Positions 11,103 through 21,500 of a stretch of DNA of 64,000 nt are shown here, piece after piece. The stretch covers positions 144,678 to 208,677 of the forward strand of contig ML986666.1 in the NCBI GenBank assembly GCA_010094045.1, written 5' to 3'. The translations under genes and the position numbers were made by a program. Within the stretch, counting starts at the first letter, position 1; each line of letters opens with the position of its first letter. Origin of the DNA: Lojkania enalia (taxonomy: Eukaryota; Ascomycota; Dothideomycetes; Pleosporales). The notes under the pieces are model-generated. The model was not told the DNA's origin. It worked only from the letters and a program-made list of their open reading frames with translations, and did not search any database.

Positions 11103-12239
11103 AACTTAAGTGTAATGGACTTCGATTGGCAGATAGGTACGTTCCTCGTAGCCATGCATGGAATTCAGGTACCGTGTCTCGTTCAATAACTGTAAGCATC
11201 TCGCAAAAGACAGCGCTAAGGGAGAATATGTCCGAGAGACGTCCATGCTTTCACAAGTAGCCATCTTCTCGAAATTGATCCACGACCTCTGGCGCGCCGT
11301 ACATGGCTGATGAGCGCACTGGGTTCTCAGTCGACGTGGTTCCTCCAACTTCAGATCTGCTTGAGGAACTGAAATCTGTGAAATATATATGTTCGTTTCT
11401 ATGAATGATGTTGGAAGGTTTAATGTCCTGATGACGGATACCATGATTATGCATATAAAACAATGCTGAGGCGAGACAGCCAAACCATCAGCGAATCCAT
11501 TCCCTGTGGAGCATCTTGTTTGTGGCATCACCTTCTACTATTTCAAGGAATACTTTTAGATTTTGGTTTCCAGCAGGTGTCATGACAAGACAATAGAAAT
11601 GACGATTGCCTTGGGTAATCTCTTCATAGGAACCTAAGATAGAGGAAATATATTCATGGGATAGTTGTCCTAAAATTGAGCCTCATCTTTGATGATATCC
11701 ATTTTTATTTGGCAGCCGGGAAATGGTAACTGAACTCTTTTCCTTACAAAAGGACGAAAGTCCAAGCTATTATGCTTAACCTCTTCCACTATTCCAAGGG
11801 AGCCGACTCCAAGGACACTACAAACAGTAAGAGAAGTAGTGTCGGAATGTTTGAAGATGCGATGGCTGTACTCCCATCCAAAGTCGACTTCAGGCCGTGC
11901 CTGTTCATTGGCAAACGAAATAAGATAATCTACATTCAGCGAGAAGTCCTGAATGGATTTCAGAGACGACATGGAAAAATCAAGCACCGTTAGTCTTTCT
12001 TCTACTTTGCCGTTCAAAAGCTTCTACCCGATACGCCTGCACCCAATGCACCGAAACTCAGACGCCATACTTGGATATAAGTCATTTTTTTGAGTCGACA
12101 TAGGATGATCGGACGACAATTCGTGAAATCTGCCGTAATCCACCTTTTCCACATCTACAAACGCTGGATTTAGGCTCCTTGGATGTCCTTCTACCGATGC
12201 AAGAAGCTAGAAATCTTGATCGTCTTGCCAAACCAACAT
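11103..12239 (-). pseudogene. Decayed protein-kinase-domain gene
   Basis: Read on the minus strand from an ATG at 12239, one frame gives a fungal kinase-like protein with a Gly-rich loop (LGVGSLGIVEEV), then, after a frameshift near 11670, the alpha-C region (GQLSHEYISSILGSYEEI), the catalytic loop (IRHQDIKPSNII), a DFG equivalent (TDFSSS) and the APE motif (YGAPEVV). The frame is broken by TAG at 12207-12209, TAG at 12024-12026, TGA at 11488-11490 and TGA at 11251-11253. The frameshift looks like one lost base. Each TAG or TGA differs by a single C-to-T change from CAG or CGA. Homology persists past the last stop to about 11103. The kinase ancestry is clear; the specific subfamily is not. 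Confidence 0.82.
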
Positions 12240-13558
12240 AGAGGTTGTTGAAGTCTTAGAGAGAAAGTTGTCACATGTTCTACTATCTTATTATAGTTGG
12301 TCTATTTTTCAGGCCTATATAGTCTCGCCATTGCTAGCTTCTACCGAGGTAGGCCACTTCCCTCCTCCAATACATCAATATTTGCCTCAGCAATTGATGC
12401 TCCCTGATACGCGACAAAAGTCCCAGAGGATCACTTCCGTGCTCTTTTTGTCACGTGTCAATAAAAGGGCTGATGATTTACCGTCATTTTTTGAGAAGAT
12501 GAATAATAATAAGAAATGCCGACACAATCGGATTGAAGGCTCCTTAAGAGGCAGTTGTCTAAGTATTTCCAGATCGGTATAATTATCTAACCAGTAGGCC
12601 CTTTCGAACGGCGAAGGCGCATCTGGCCGCTAAATTGAAAGCCGCAGAGCCAAATGCTCTGCAAGCACATCTGTTTATTGTATGGCATGCCCTGGAGTTC
12701 TTTGACCAGCCTGATACTCTGCAGACGCATCCTAGGAAGTCTCAGGAACCGACAAATTGCCAGATACCGAAGAGGGAAACGATCACGACTTCCTAACCTT
12801 GGATAGGAATGATAACATAAATCCGGAAGTCGCCGTCCTCGCCTTTGCAAAATTCATGGATCTACTCTCATGAAGTGCTCCCTGTGCCTTTGGGAAGTAT
12901 TTAAGCGCATATTGACTGCCGACTGCGATTCTGGAGCTCGCTGCAATGTGTGACCGGGAATGCCTGTTATCAGCAGCACTTTCCGAAGACTTAGCCATGT
13001 ACATAGAGAAGACCTGGGATGGTTTGTGTGGTCAAACGATCATCTGAATATTATGATAAAATTGCAATTACTAATTTCACAAAGCCCAATGTAGGAGTTT
13101 GGTAGTACTACCAGAGATAATCGAGGGAAAATAAAAATAGGAAGAAGCAATGTGCCCAGCTCAAGTGCCTCTCAGGCTCAGTGCCTCCTCCAAGACCATT
13201 AATCGAATACGGAGCCGTCAAATAGGCTGTAGTATACACATACTCAGTTATTATTGCACGCATCAAATCCATTGATCTAATCTTGTAAAACCTAGCTGTT
13301 TTGGCTTGGAATTGTCTTGATCAGGTATGTGTCGGGCGACATCCATGGAGCCTGGGATGGGGTTTAGATGCTTACTAAGGCTGTCATTCATCGTCATTCT
13401 TCTTTTAGTTTGGCATTTTATCACTTAGACCTCGACCACGAAAGCTTAACAGAATCGCAATCTTATTGATGAAAACCCATTACATTAGATTAATATTTGC
13501 AATGAACTGATCGCCGCGGCAACTCATCTTAGTTAGTCCTTAGTATCCGCGTCTCACA
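12240..13558. other. Spacer with possible second gene relic
   Basis: On the plus strand, 12597-13040 reads like broken protein (LAAKLKAAEPNALQAHLFIV, then in another frame NINPEVAVLAFAKFMDLL), with several stops and a frame change. I could not assign a family. The remainder (13040-13558) shows no gene and includes the promoter of the oxidase downstream. Confidence 0.35.
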
Positions 13559-14863
13559 ATGTCCGAATCCCCCATTATCCTTATCATCGGTGCCGGCATC
13601 TTTGGCACATCGACCGCCCACCACCTCTCCCTCACCTATCCCCATCCCTCAAAAATCACAGTCCTCGACCGCTCCCCCTATCCACCCTACCATGCCGCCT
13701 CCACAGACATCAACAAGATCGTGCGCGCAGACTACACCTCGCGCTTCTACATGGACCTCGCATATGAAGCCCTGCAAGCCTGGAAGACGCTCCCAGTCCT
13801 TCAAAACCTCGAGTGGGGGAGGTTCTTCCACGAAAGCGGGTGGATTATGTTGGGGAACGAAGGAAGCGATCTCGCAGAGAGGATAAGGTTGAAATTTAGG
13901 GAGCGGGGTAGCGATGCTACAAGTGATGTTGAGATTGGGGAAGGGTTGAGAGGAGAGTGGAATGGTGTGCTGAAGGAGACGAGATTTGAGGGGCTAGAGA
14001 AAGGATATTGGAATCCGGATGCGGGGTGGGCGGACGCTGGGGATGCGGTTGCAAGGATGATGGAGGATGCTATTAGGAGGGGCGTTAGGTATGAAAGTGG
14101 GGATGTAGGAGAGTTAATATTAGGGGAAATGGGAGTACAGGGCGTGAAGACGAAGGATGGAAGGACGTATGAGGCTGATAAGGTTCTTTTAGCTACCGGG
14201 GCTTGGACAAGCGAGTTGTTGTCACCAGTCGAAGATATTCTAGACATTGAAGGAGATGATAGAGTAGAGAAGCAGGTTACTGCGGCGGGTGTCTGTGTCG
14301 TGCATTATCAGCTGAGTGACGATGAATATGAAAAGATGAAAGACATGCCGGTAATCATCTACGGCGATAGGGGAGAAGTCCTGCCTCCACCACGAAGTAA
14401 TCGTATTTTGAAGTTTACGAACGCGCGATCGTTCACAAACACAATTATCACCTCGACTGGACACAAGATATCCGCCCCACCGGACCGGCCTCAATCGGTA
14501 GTCTCGGAACAACTAAAACAAGAGACTCTAGATGCCATGGTCGATAATGCCATGCCGTCTTTCTCCCGAAGATCTGTAAAGTATTGGCGGCTCTGCTGGG
14601 ACTCAATCTCCACTTCCCAAGATCAGCTGCTCACCAAGCATCCGCATCCAAGCCTGAGCAACCTCTACCTGGCAATCGGCGGAAGTTTCCATAGCTGGAA
14701 GTTCTTGCCCATAATTGGGAAGTATATTGTCAATGTACTCAACGGAATGGGCAATGGGGAAGAAAAGGATGCAAGGTGGGCATGGAAAACCGAGAAATTT
14801 CAGGGCAGAGGCGCGCACGAGAAAGTTGTTCCTAGACGCGAACTCCGGGACCTCGAAACATGA
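13559..14863 (+). CDS. FAD-dependent oxidoreductase of the DAO family (fructosyl-amine / sarcosine oxidase-like)
   Basis: This intronless gene encodes 434 residues, the usual length of fungal fructosyl-amino-acid oxidases. The FAD-binding Rossmann motif is at the extreme N-terminus (IIGAGIFGTSTAHHL), followed by the acidic strand end (VLDRSPYPPYHAASTD) and KIVRADYTSRFY. The second FAD motif is KVLLATGAWTSELL. A Cys in WRLCWDS (residue 346) sits where MSOX-type enzymes attach FAD covalently, and GGSFHSWKFLPIIG closes the flavin site. The enzyme should oxidise a secondary amine and release H2O2. Which amine (glycated amino acid, sarcosine or other) cannot be decided from sequence. No peroxisomal SKL-type C-terminus is present (it ends in DLET). 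Confidence 0.85.
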   Translation: MSESPIILIIGAGIFGTSTAHHLSLTYPHPSKITVLDRSPYPPYHAASTDINKIVRADYTSRFYMDLAYEALQAWKTLPVLQNLEWGRFFHESGWIMLGNEGSDLAERIRLKFRERGSDATSDVEIGEGLRGEWNGVLKETRFEGLEKGYWNPDAGWADAGDAVARMMEDAIRRGVRYESGDVGELILGEMGVQGVKTKDGRTYEADKVLLATGAWTSELLSPVEDILDIEGDDRVEKQVTAAGVCVVHYQLSDDEYEKMKDMPVIIYGDRGEVLPPPRSNRILKFTNARSFTNTIITSTGHKISAPPDRPQSVVSEQLKQETLDAMVDNAMPSFSRRSVKYWRLCWDSISTSQDQLLTKHPHPSLSNLYLAIGGSFHSWKFLPIIGKYIVNVLNGMGNGEEKDARWAWKTEKFQGRGAHEKVVPRRELRDLET

Positions 14864-15214
14864 CTATCAAATATTGCAGAGAAATTAACATGCCCTCCCT
14901 TTCTCCGCATTTTCATGTTGAATACCATCCAATTCCACGTTCACAAGTACCCTTGACTCCTATTTGGGAGCGCATGACGTCATTTACTATGAACCCACAA
15001 CCGCAATGGAACCCAGAATATAGCATACGCCATTTCTGCGGATAACCTCATACCTCTGAGTCTCCCAAAGTTTCCTGAAGTTCAGAGAATTACCGACAAG
15101 CTCACATGACAAAAGTGGGGTTCTCCCGTCGCCTAAACAGAAAATCTCACTTTATGTATATCCTGCATTAACCACAATTCAATACTACCAACCCGTATTC
15201 GAAATTCAAAGTAG
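14864..15214. other. Short spacer between oxidase and TenA-family gene
   Basis: About 350 bp carry the 3' flank of the oxidase gene and the promoter of the next gene. No gene is supported. Confidence 0.6.
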
Positions 15215-16009
15215 ATGGCTGCGTTAGATCAACCATGGAGTCTAACCTCCCATCTGCTCACCCTCCACACCACCCAATTCACCCGCGCGACCCAATCCGC
15301 CTTCCTGCAACGCGCGGCCAATGGCTCTCTCCCCAAAACCACAATTTCGCATTGGCTGGCGAATGACCGGCTCTACATGCGTGGCTACATCCAGCTGACA
15401 GGCGAACTCCTCCGCATCTTGCAGCTTCCTTCTCAGCCTATTCCGAGTTCATCCCTGGACCCTATTGAGATTAGGCTATTGGATTGGCTAGTCGGTGCAC
15501 TGGTCAATATTCGCCGTGAGGAACGGTTCTTTATTGACGTCGCCGAGCGATATGGACTGGACTTGGATTTGAGTGGGGGTGGGGGAAAGGTGGCGGAAGA
15601 AAAAAAGATTGAGGGGTTAAGACGCTTTGAGAAGTTGTTTGGTGCTTTGACTACGGGCCAGAAGGGGGCAGACGTTTTACCTTGGTTGGAGGGTGTGGTG
15701 GTGTTCTGGGCAACGGAAAGGGTTTATTTTGAGGCATGGAGTTGGGCTAAGAGGCAGGCTGAGGTGGAAAGTAACGAGAGGGATATAAGCAAAGATGAAG
15801 ATGGAGGGGCGATGAGAAAAGAATTCATTCCAAATTGGACGAATGATGAGTTTATTCAGTTTGTGGATACATTGGAGAAGATATTGGATGAGGGCGTTGA
15901 GGCGGCCACAAAGGAGAACGGAGGGCTGAAAAAGGAGCTTGTGGGTAGAGCAGAGAAGATGTGGAAGGAATTGCTAGATGCTGAAGAGGCTTTTTGGCCG
16001 AATGTTTGA
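15215..16009 (+). CDS. TENA/THI-4-type protein (haem-oxygenase-like fold)
   Basis: This intronless gene encodes 264 residues. The N-terminal helix pair (FTRATQSAFLQRAANGSLPK, SHWLANDRLYMRGYIQL) and the later VVVFWATERVYFEAWSWAK are typical of the TENA/THI-4/PqqC family, in which acidic and aromatic residues line a pocket. Bacterial and yeast members hydrolyse aminopyrimidines in thiamine salvage. Stand-alone fungal members are often of unproven function, so activity is inferred only at family level. Acidic, charged loops interrupt the domain (around residues 130-140 and 190-205). The upstream neighbour on the same strand is the DAO-family oxidase. Confidence 0.75.
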   Translation: MAALDQPWSLTSHLLTLHTTQFTRATQSAFLQRAANGSLPKTTISHWLANDRLYMRGYIQLTGELLRILQLPSQPIPSSSLDPIEIRLLDWLVGALVNIRREERFFIDVAERYGLDLDLSGGGGKVAEEKKIEGLRRFEKLFGALTTGQKGADVLPWLEGVVVFWATERVYFEAWSWAKRQAEVESNERDISKDEDGGAMRKEFIPNWTNDEFIQFVDTLEKILDEGVEAATKENGGLKKELVGRAEKMWKELLDAEEAFWPNV

Positions 16010-18586
16010 GCCTAAATACTCCTGGGAAGGATATTGAAATTTTCCTCCCCCGGAAGAAGGAAGATCCTTTTCGATCAACAGAAACAAGCGTACTTCTATT
16101 TCAAATTCTATCATTCTGTCCTTCATCTGTAGTTTGCAAAATGTCCCAAGTAGTTCGAGTTCGAACGTTCTACATCCTTTTATTTTTCTTCACTGTACCT
16201 AGATCCAGCACACAGCAATCAATCACGAAGAGATGTAATGGGGACCATGAATCAAGTAACTAGGAAGGAGAAAGTTATTTCTATACTTAGGTGAAATCTG
16301 AGTAATTTATTTGAAAGAGATCAAAAGGACATAAAATTAATTGAAAAATGTTCACCATAGCCTTGGCAGATACTTGAATCTCGAAAAAAAAAGTGATTAT
16401 TAGAGAAATATTGGAGTTTAATGGCTATAAAAGCGCCCAGTGTTCTCATTCGACTTTGACTATAACTATTTTCACTCCTTGTGGATGGCTAAGTTGTTTC
16501 CACGACAGGCAAGTAGGGTTATAACAACACCAATCCATATTTTCCGGAAGAATATGGGTTCAATTGCTATATCTATCTTCAGCATGCCTGAGAATGCGGC
16601 ATGTGACCCCAAAGCGTCGCATTCACAGCAATCTTTAACGCGGATGAACAATGTTGCTAGCGTAAGGCTGAACTGCTTCTCGGCTAACTATATATAACGC
16701 TACATTCATGGTTGAGCTTTAGGTTCCCTTCTTCGAAGACTTCAATTATGACGGGACAAAAATATGAGAATTGGCTACGGAAACATCTTGAACTTGCCAC
16801 TCTCCTGAATATATATATATATATATCAATATAGAAAATCCATAGTAAAAGATCCATTCCATTCATTTCCCGCCCTTGGCGAGTTTCGAAGAATATGTCC
16901 CCGACAAATTTCGAATGCTTCCCCTACGCTCTACTGTAGGCCAGCCTGAGCCGTCATTCTCCTTCCCTCTCATTTTTACAATGCACCATATCAAGATCCA
17001 CAATCGCCCCGCCAAACTTGCCGCCCACCTAGCATTTCCCCAATCCGTCCACGACCGCATTGTACATTCGTCCATCACCCTACCCCTACCGCTGAGTCTT
17101 CAGGCGGTCAAACGTTGCACGACATGGCGCTGGCTCCATTGCCGATCCCACCATCCCGGCATCCCCTTCAGCCCCATCCTGCACATCATCACTACCATGG
17201 AAAAACGAATACCAGGAAACCAGGTCATGCACACGCATGCGCACACGCATACGCCTCCGCCAGCCGACCCGCCCCGTCCCTGCGCGCATACTGTACATGA
17301 TTAAATAGCAATACCCAGCCAAGTTAGACACATTCCTACCGCTGCCGCTGCCGCTGCCGCCCGGAAACCCACGCATCCCGCACCACTCGGACGCCGTTCC
17401 TTGCTTCTTCCCTCTCTCTTCACATACAGACACAGGCACAGGCACAGATACACATACCGTCGGAATAAGCTGCCTCACATCTTCCTTCGAATTGCACACA
17501 ACGCTCATGCGCTAGAAGGAAATTGGCGGACTGCTTCAATACAACCCCCCCAAATTGTTTTTCTTTATTAGCTGAATACTATCATAGTGACTCAATTGAG
17601 ACACTTACTAGTACTAGTACTACTATAACCCTAAAAAGACCACATATAGGATATGCACGGGTGTGTGTTGTACCTATTTCCATCTCAACCCGCCCTCTCA
17701 GCTCCCCCAAGCACATACCAAATCCAAAACCGCCCGCAGCACGCCAAAACCACAACCTACCCTCTTAGACCTAGGTTGCCATCCGGATACGGACAACGGG
17801 ATGAACGTATCTCCCCAACCCCAAAAGAAAAAGGAAATATTGCGCGCTTACAGCACTAACGCAAGCGTCCTGCGTCAATTCTCTGAACGGTGAGATGAGT
17901 GTGACATGGGAATCCGAGATTGTCGCCGTGCGGCATTAAAAAAAAAAAAAAAAAAAAATTGCGGGATAGGCGCGATGAAGTAGTGTTACCAAATTCGGCA
18001 TGGCAGGGATCGCCTGGCTTTAAAGAAAAAGAAAACCGCACGCAGGGGAAAGCCTGCATCAAGTGCATTCTGGATCGGTCGGGGGAACGGTTAAGTCTGA
18101 TATGTGAGTGTCTAGAAGGCAACATGATGTAACCGATAGACTATCTGAGAAGTAATCACTACTAAGTCTGATTCTCGAATGCCTTTTCATAGATATTCAT
18201 TTCAATCGTGCCCGTCAAGCATCTAATTTTTCTGCCAGACTTCGAGCACACGCTAAATATTGTTACATTCCGTATACATGGGTATCATGATAATGTGCAG
18301 CCTTTTCGATGCCGCAACCATAGAAGACCTTCCCGCCATTGCCTGAAAAAATTTTTCACCCCGAATGCTGTACTCCGTCGCTATGCTTGACAAAAAGGAA
18401 AACTCCATCCATGTTCGCCGACATTGCATGGCAAATGAAGAAAGGGTGTGCCATCCTCAAGGCACCCGTCGATGCGCCCACCCATCCCTCTTATTTATAT
18501 CCATTCTCCATCCTTCCCTGTATATATCCATCCTCCACTCCTTCCTGTGTATATCCATCCTCTCATATCCAACCAGACCCTCTCGC
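16010..18586. other. Long intergenic region rich in simple sequence
   Basis: No convincing gene. Features seen are a TA repeat near 16809-16826, CA/CG-rich short repeats (17225-17260), (CTGCCG)n near 17339-17362, a 20-nt A run at about 17939-17958, and an imperfect ~29-bp tandem repeat built on TATATCCATCCTCCACTCC (about 18490-18565) just past the sac3 stop codon. Open frames such as 16876-17304 have low-complexity translations and no recognisable motif. Confidence 0.6.
18490..18565. repeat. Imperfect ~29-bp tandem repeat, about 2.5 copies
   Basis: The unit reads approximately TATATCCATCCTCCACTCC followed by TTCCTGTG, with scattered substitutions. It lies immediately downstream of the sac3 stop codon, in its presumed 3' UTR or terminator region. 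Confidence 0.6.
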
Positions 18587-21500
18587 TCAATCCGACAATT
18601 CAATAGCATCGTCCTGAGTCCCACCGGGCTTCTGAGCATACTGCTCAAATTCCATCTCGTCTTCGTCATAGTCCTCGAGATTCTCGTCATCTTGATAATC
18701 TTGATCTCTTATGTCATCGCCCTCTTCATAGTCTTCCAACTCCTCGTCCTCGCTAGATTCCTCACTACCTTGGTACTGAACTTCTTCAGCACTACAATTC
18801 GACTCTGGAACATAGGACTGCTGCATCGGAGTCGGTGAGGACAGCTCCAAGGGCTCGACACTTGGGAGGGTACTAGCATAAGGACGCGCCAGAGCATTGG
18901 GGAAATGGGGATGATCCCTCGCATACGCTGCAGCGATCTCACCACCCTGTCCATACAGATGACGGGGAATAAAACGGCTATTTCGACTCCAATACGCTGG
19001 TCGTTGTTGCTCTGTGCTTTTCCTGAAGGAGGATGCTCCGGTCGAAGATCGCCCAAACAATAAATCTGGGACACTACGACTGAAATCGTGATGGGCTTCC
19101 ACGATGCTCGATTTCACAGTAGGTTTGGCCAACAGCGCACGAGCTCTCTCGATTAGAGCGGCGGTAGAGGTCGTAGTTGATCCAGCATTGCTAGCGGGAG
19201 AACTGATCGAACCAAAACTGGAGCTGGGTGATGGGCGCTTGTTCCGGGACTCTCTGCCAGACGATCGCGATACTCGGTTTAGAATCGATTGTTTGACAGC
19301 CTCGACACGCGCGACTGGATCGCTACCTGTCGTAATCTGTGGTAGAGTAACCGGTAGTGATACACGAGAGGATGGAGTGCTCGATTTTCGACGTCTCTTG
19401 GACTCCGAAGCCCGATCAACCTCATCCTCATCATCTGAAATGGAATCGAGGCTGCGCTTGCGATGCTTGGCTGGGTCGATTCCCATAGCACGTAGTTTGA
19501 ACCAATCCGTCATTGTACGATCAATAGGAGGGTTGGGGTTCTTATACGGCGTAGATTTTGCCATCTTCTCCTCGAATGGAGTAGGTTTTGGCGAGTTTAA
19601 GCTGCTCGTGTTCGATTCTGCATTCGATTTTGTATTTGATTTTGCGCCTGGAGCCCTAGGAGCTGAAGATTTGGTTATCCTAGATGCCTTTGTAGACTTC
19701 AGGACAGAATGAGCGCTCGCCGGCGTGCTTGGCTTCTTGAACGTGCCGCTGGCATGGAAAGGCTTCGCCTTTATTACACCATTTAATTCTGCGTCCTTTT
19801 TACTGCTCGACGCTTGAACCATGATATCAGCATCTTGTTGCGCATCGAGCGCCGCTAATTCTGCTGCATGCTCTTTCAACCACCTGCGCCTGTTCCTAGC
19901 GTGTGTTGTCAACCTCTTGTCGTAACATTTCTTTCGCCAACGAAAGAGCGCTTTGTAGGCAAGTTTATGTGCCCTCCACTGCCGGAAGCGCTCCGCATCT
20001 TCTTCCGCTTTTTCATGCTTCAAGTCCTCCCGAACTTCCAGTATGAGATTCCCACATACGTGTTCGAGCAGCTGCTTCAAAAGAGCCTGCTCAGAATTGA
20101 GAAATAGATCTGTAGCAAGATGGTCGTACGCGGAATCCCTCTCTTGTTGACGTCGCTGCGTTTCTTGAGCTCGACGTTTTTCCTCTTCTGCTTGTTGCTG
20201 CAGTCGTGCCTGTTTAGCTTCTTCTGCTTGCCGCTGGGCCTCGGCGGCCAGTCGTTGCTCTTCTTTTTTGCGGTGTCGTTCCGCCTCTTGTGCTCGTCGT
20301 TGCTCTTCTCCTCTGCGGCGTCGTTCCTCCTCTTGCGCTCGTCGCTGTTCTTCTTCGTGGCGTTTCTTCTCCTCTTGAGCTCGTTGCTGTTCTTCATAAC
20401 GTTGATTCTCCTCTTGAACTCGACGTTGTTGTTCTTCGTACAATTTCCGTTCCTTCTCCTCTTGTGATGATTGGAAGGGTTGTGAAGTTGAAACACTCAA
20501 AGAGGGGAATGGCTGTCGGCTCAAGAATGTTGGTTGACCTGGCAATGTCAAAAATGGCGAGGTTACAGCCACTTGTTGAAATGTCGAAACGGGTTTTGAC
20601 GCTGGAAATACAGGTTGTGTCGGAGAGCTAGAAACCAATGCAATCGGAGTTGGCGTAAATATTGAACCGCCACTGGAACTAGAAGATACCCCATTAGCAT
20701 CAGGTAACGGAGCGAACCTGACGGCTTTCTTTGTGGCATCAAATAGCCCAGGCTGGACCGTTTGGCCAGTGGCAGGGCTCGTTGTTGTAAAGATACCTTG
20801 ACCCGCAGGAGACTGTGCGCTTGAGGTATCGTTGCTCATGGTTGACGATAAGTCAAACTTCGAATTCGGGGTTGCAAGACCATTCACATTATTATTAAAC
20901 GGGCTCTGGCTGCTTGAAAATTTAAAAATGCTTGGGGTCTTAGCACTCGAAGCTGAGGCGAAGGAGTTTGGCTGTGCAAGCAAAGGGTTATTCAATCCGG
21001 ATCCAGGGGTGAGTCCATTGGGGGTGGCCGAGACAGATTCCACTTGTTTGAAAGGGTTAGTGAATCCATTTGGAGTAGCCTCAGCCGATGTGAAGGGATT
21101 GACGTATCCATTTGGTGCCGAGATTCTATTCGGTTGCCCAGGTGTTGGTGCAGCTGGATTAAAAGGCTCCGCGAACGGGTTCAGTCCGGTATCTGGAGAT
21201 TGGCTTGTCAATACCTCGGGAACGAACAACGTCTCATCCTCTGGCTCTGGTTCTACTTTTGTGTTTAGTCCTCGCTCCACAACCATTCCCTTTATTCTAG
21301 CCTCTTTTACAGACATACCTCTAATTACCGCTGAAAATGATCGGTCAAACCGTTTGGCCTCCACGATGGTCCAGGAAAAAGTTTGTTCTGGCGCATCCGC
21401 TGGTTTACGAAGCCCTTTTCCATGTGTAGGGGCCGAAGTCAAATCCAAAAACTCGAGGCCCTCGGCGGTCACTCCAAATGAGAATCCATATTGATGACAA

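Noticed and set aside
9806..13558. A transposable element in the gene-poor region
   Set aside because: No transposase, reverse transcriptase, terminal repeats or target-site duplication could be recognised; only a kinase relic was supported.
13559..16009. A secondary-metabolite gene cluster
   Set aside because: No polyketide synthase, peptide synthetase, terpene cyclase, P450 or cluster regulator is in the window; the ABC transporter is a Ycf1-like housekeeping type.
17086..17508. Minus-strand open frame of 140 codons in the 16-18.5 kb spacer
   Set aside because: Val/Ser/Gly- and Arg-rich low-complexity translation of simple repeats, with no motif and no splice logic.
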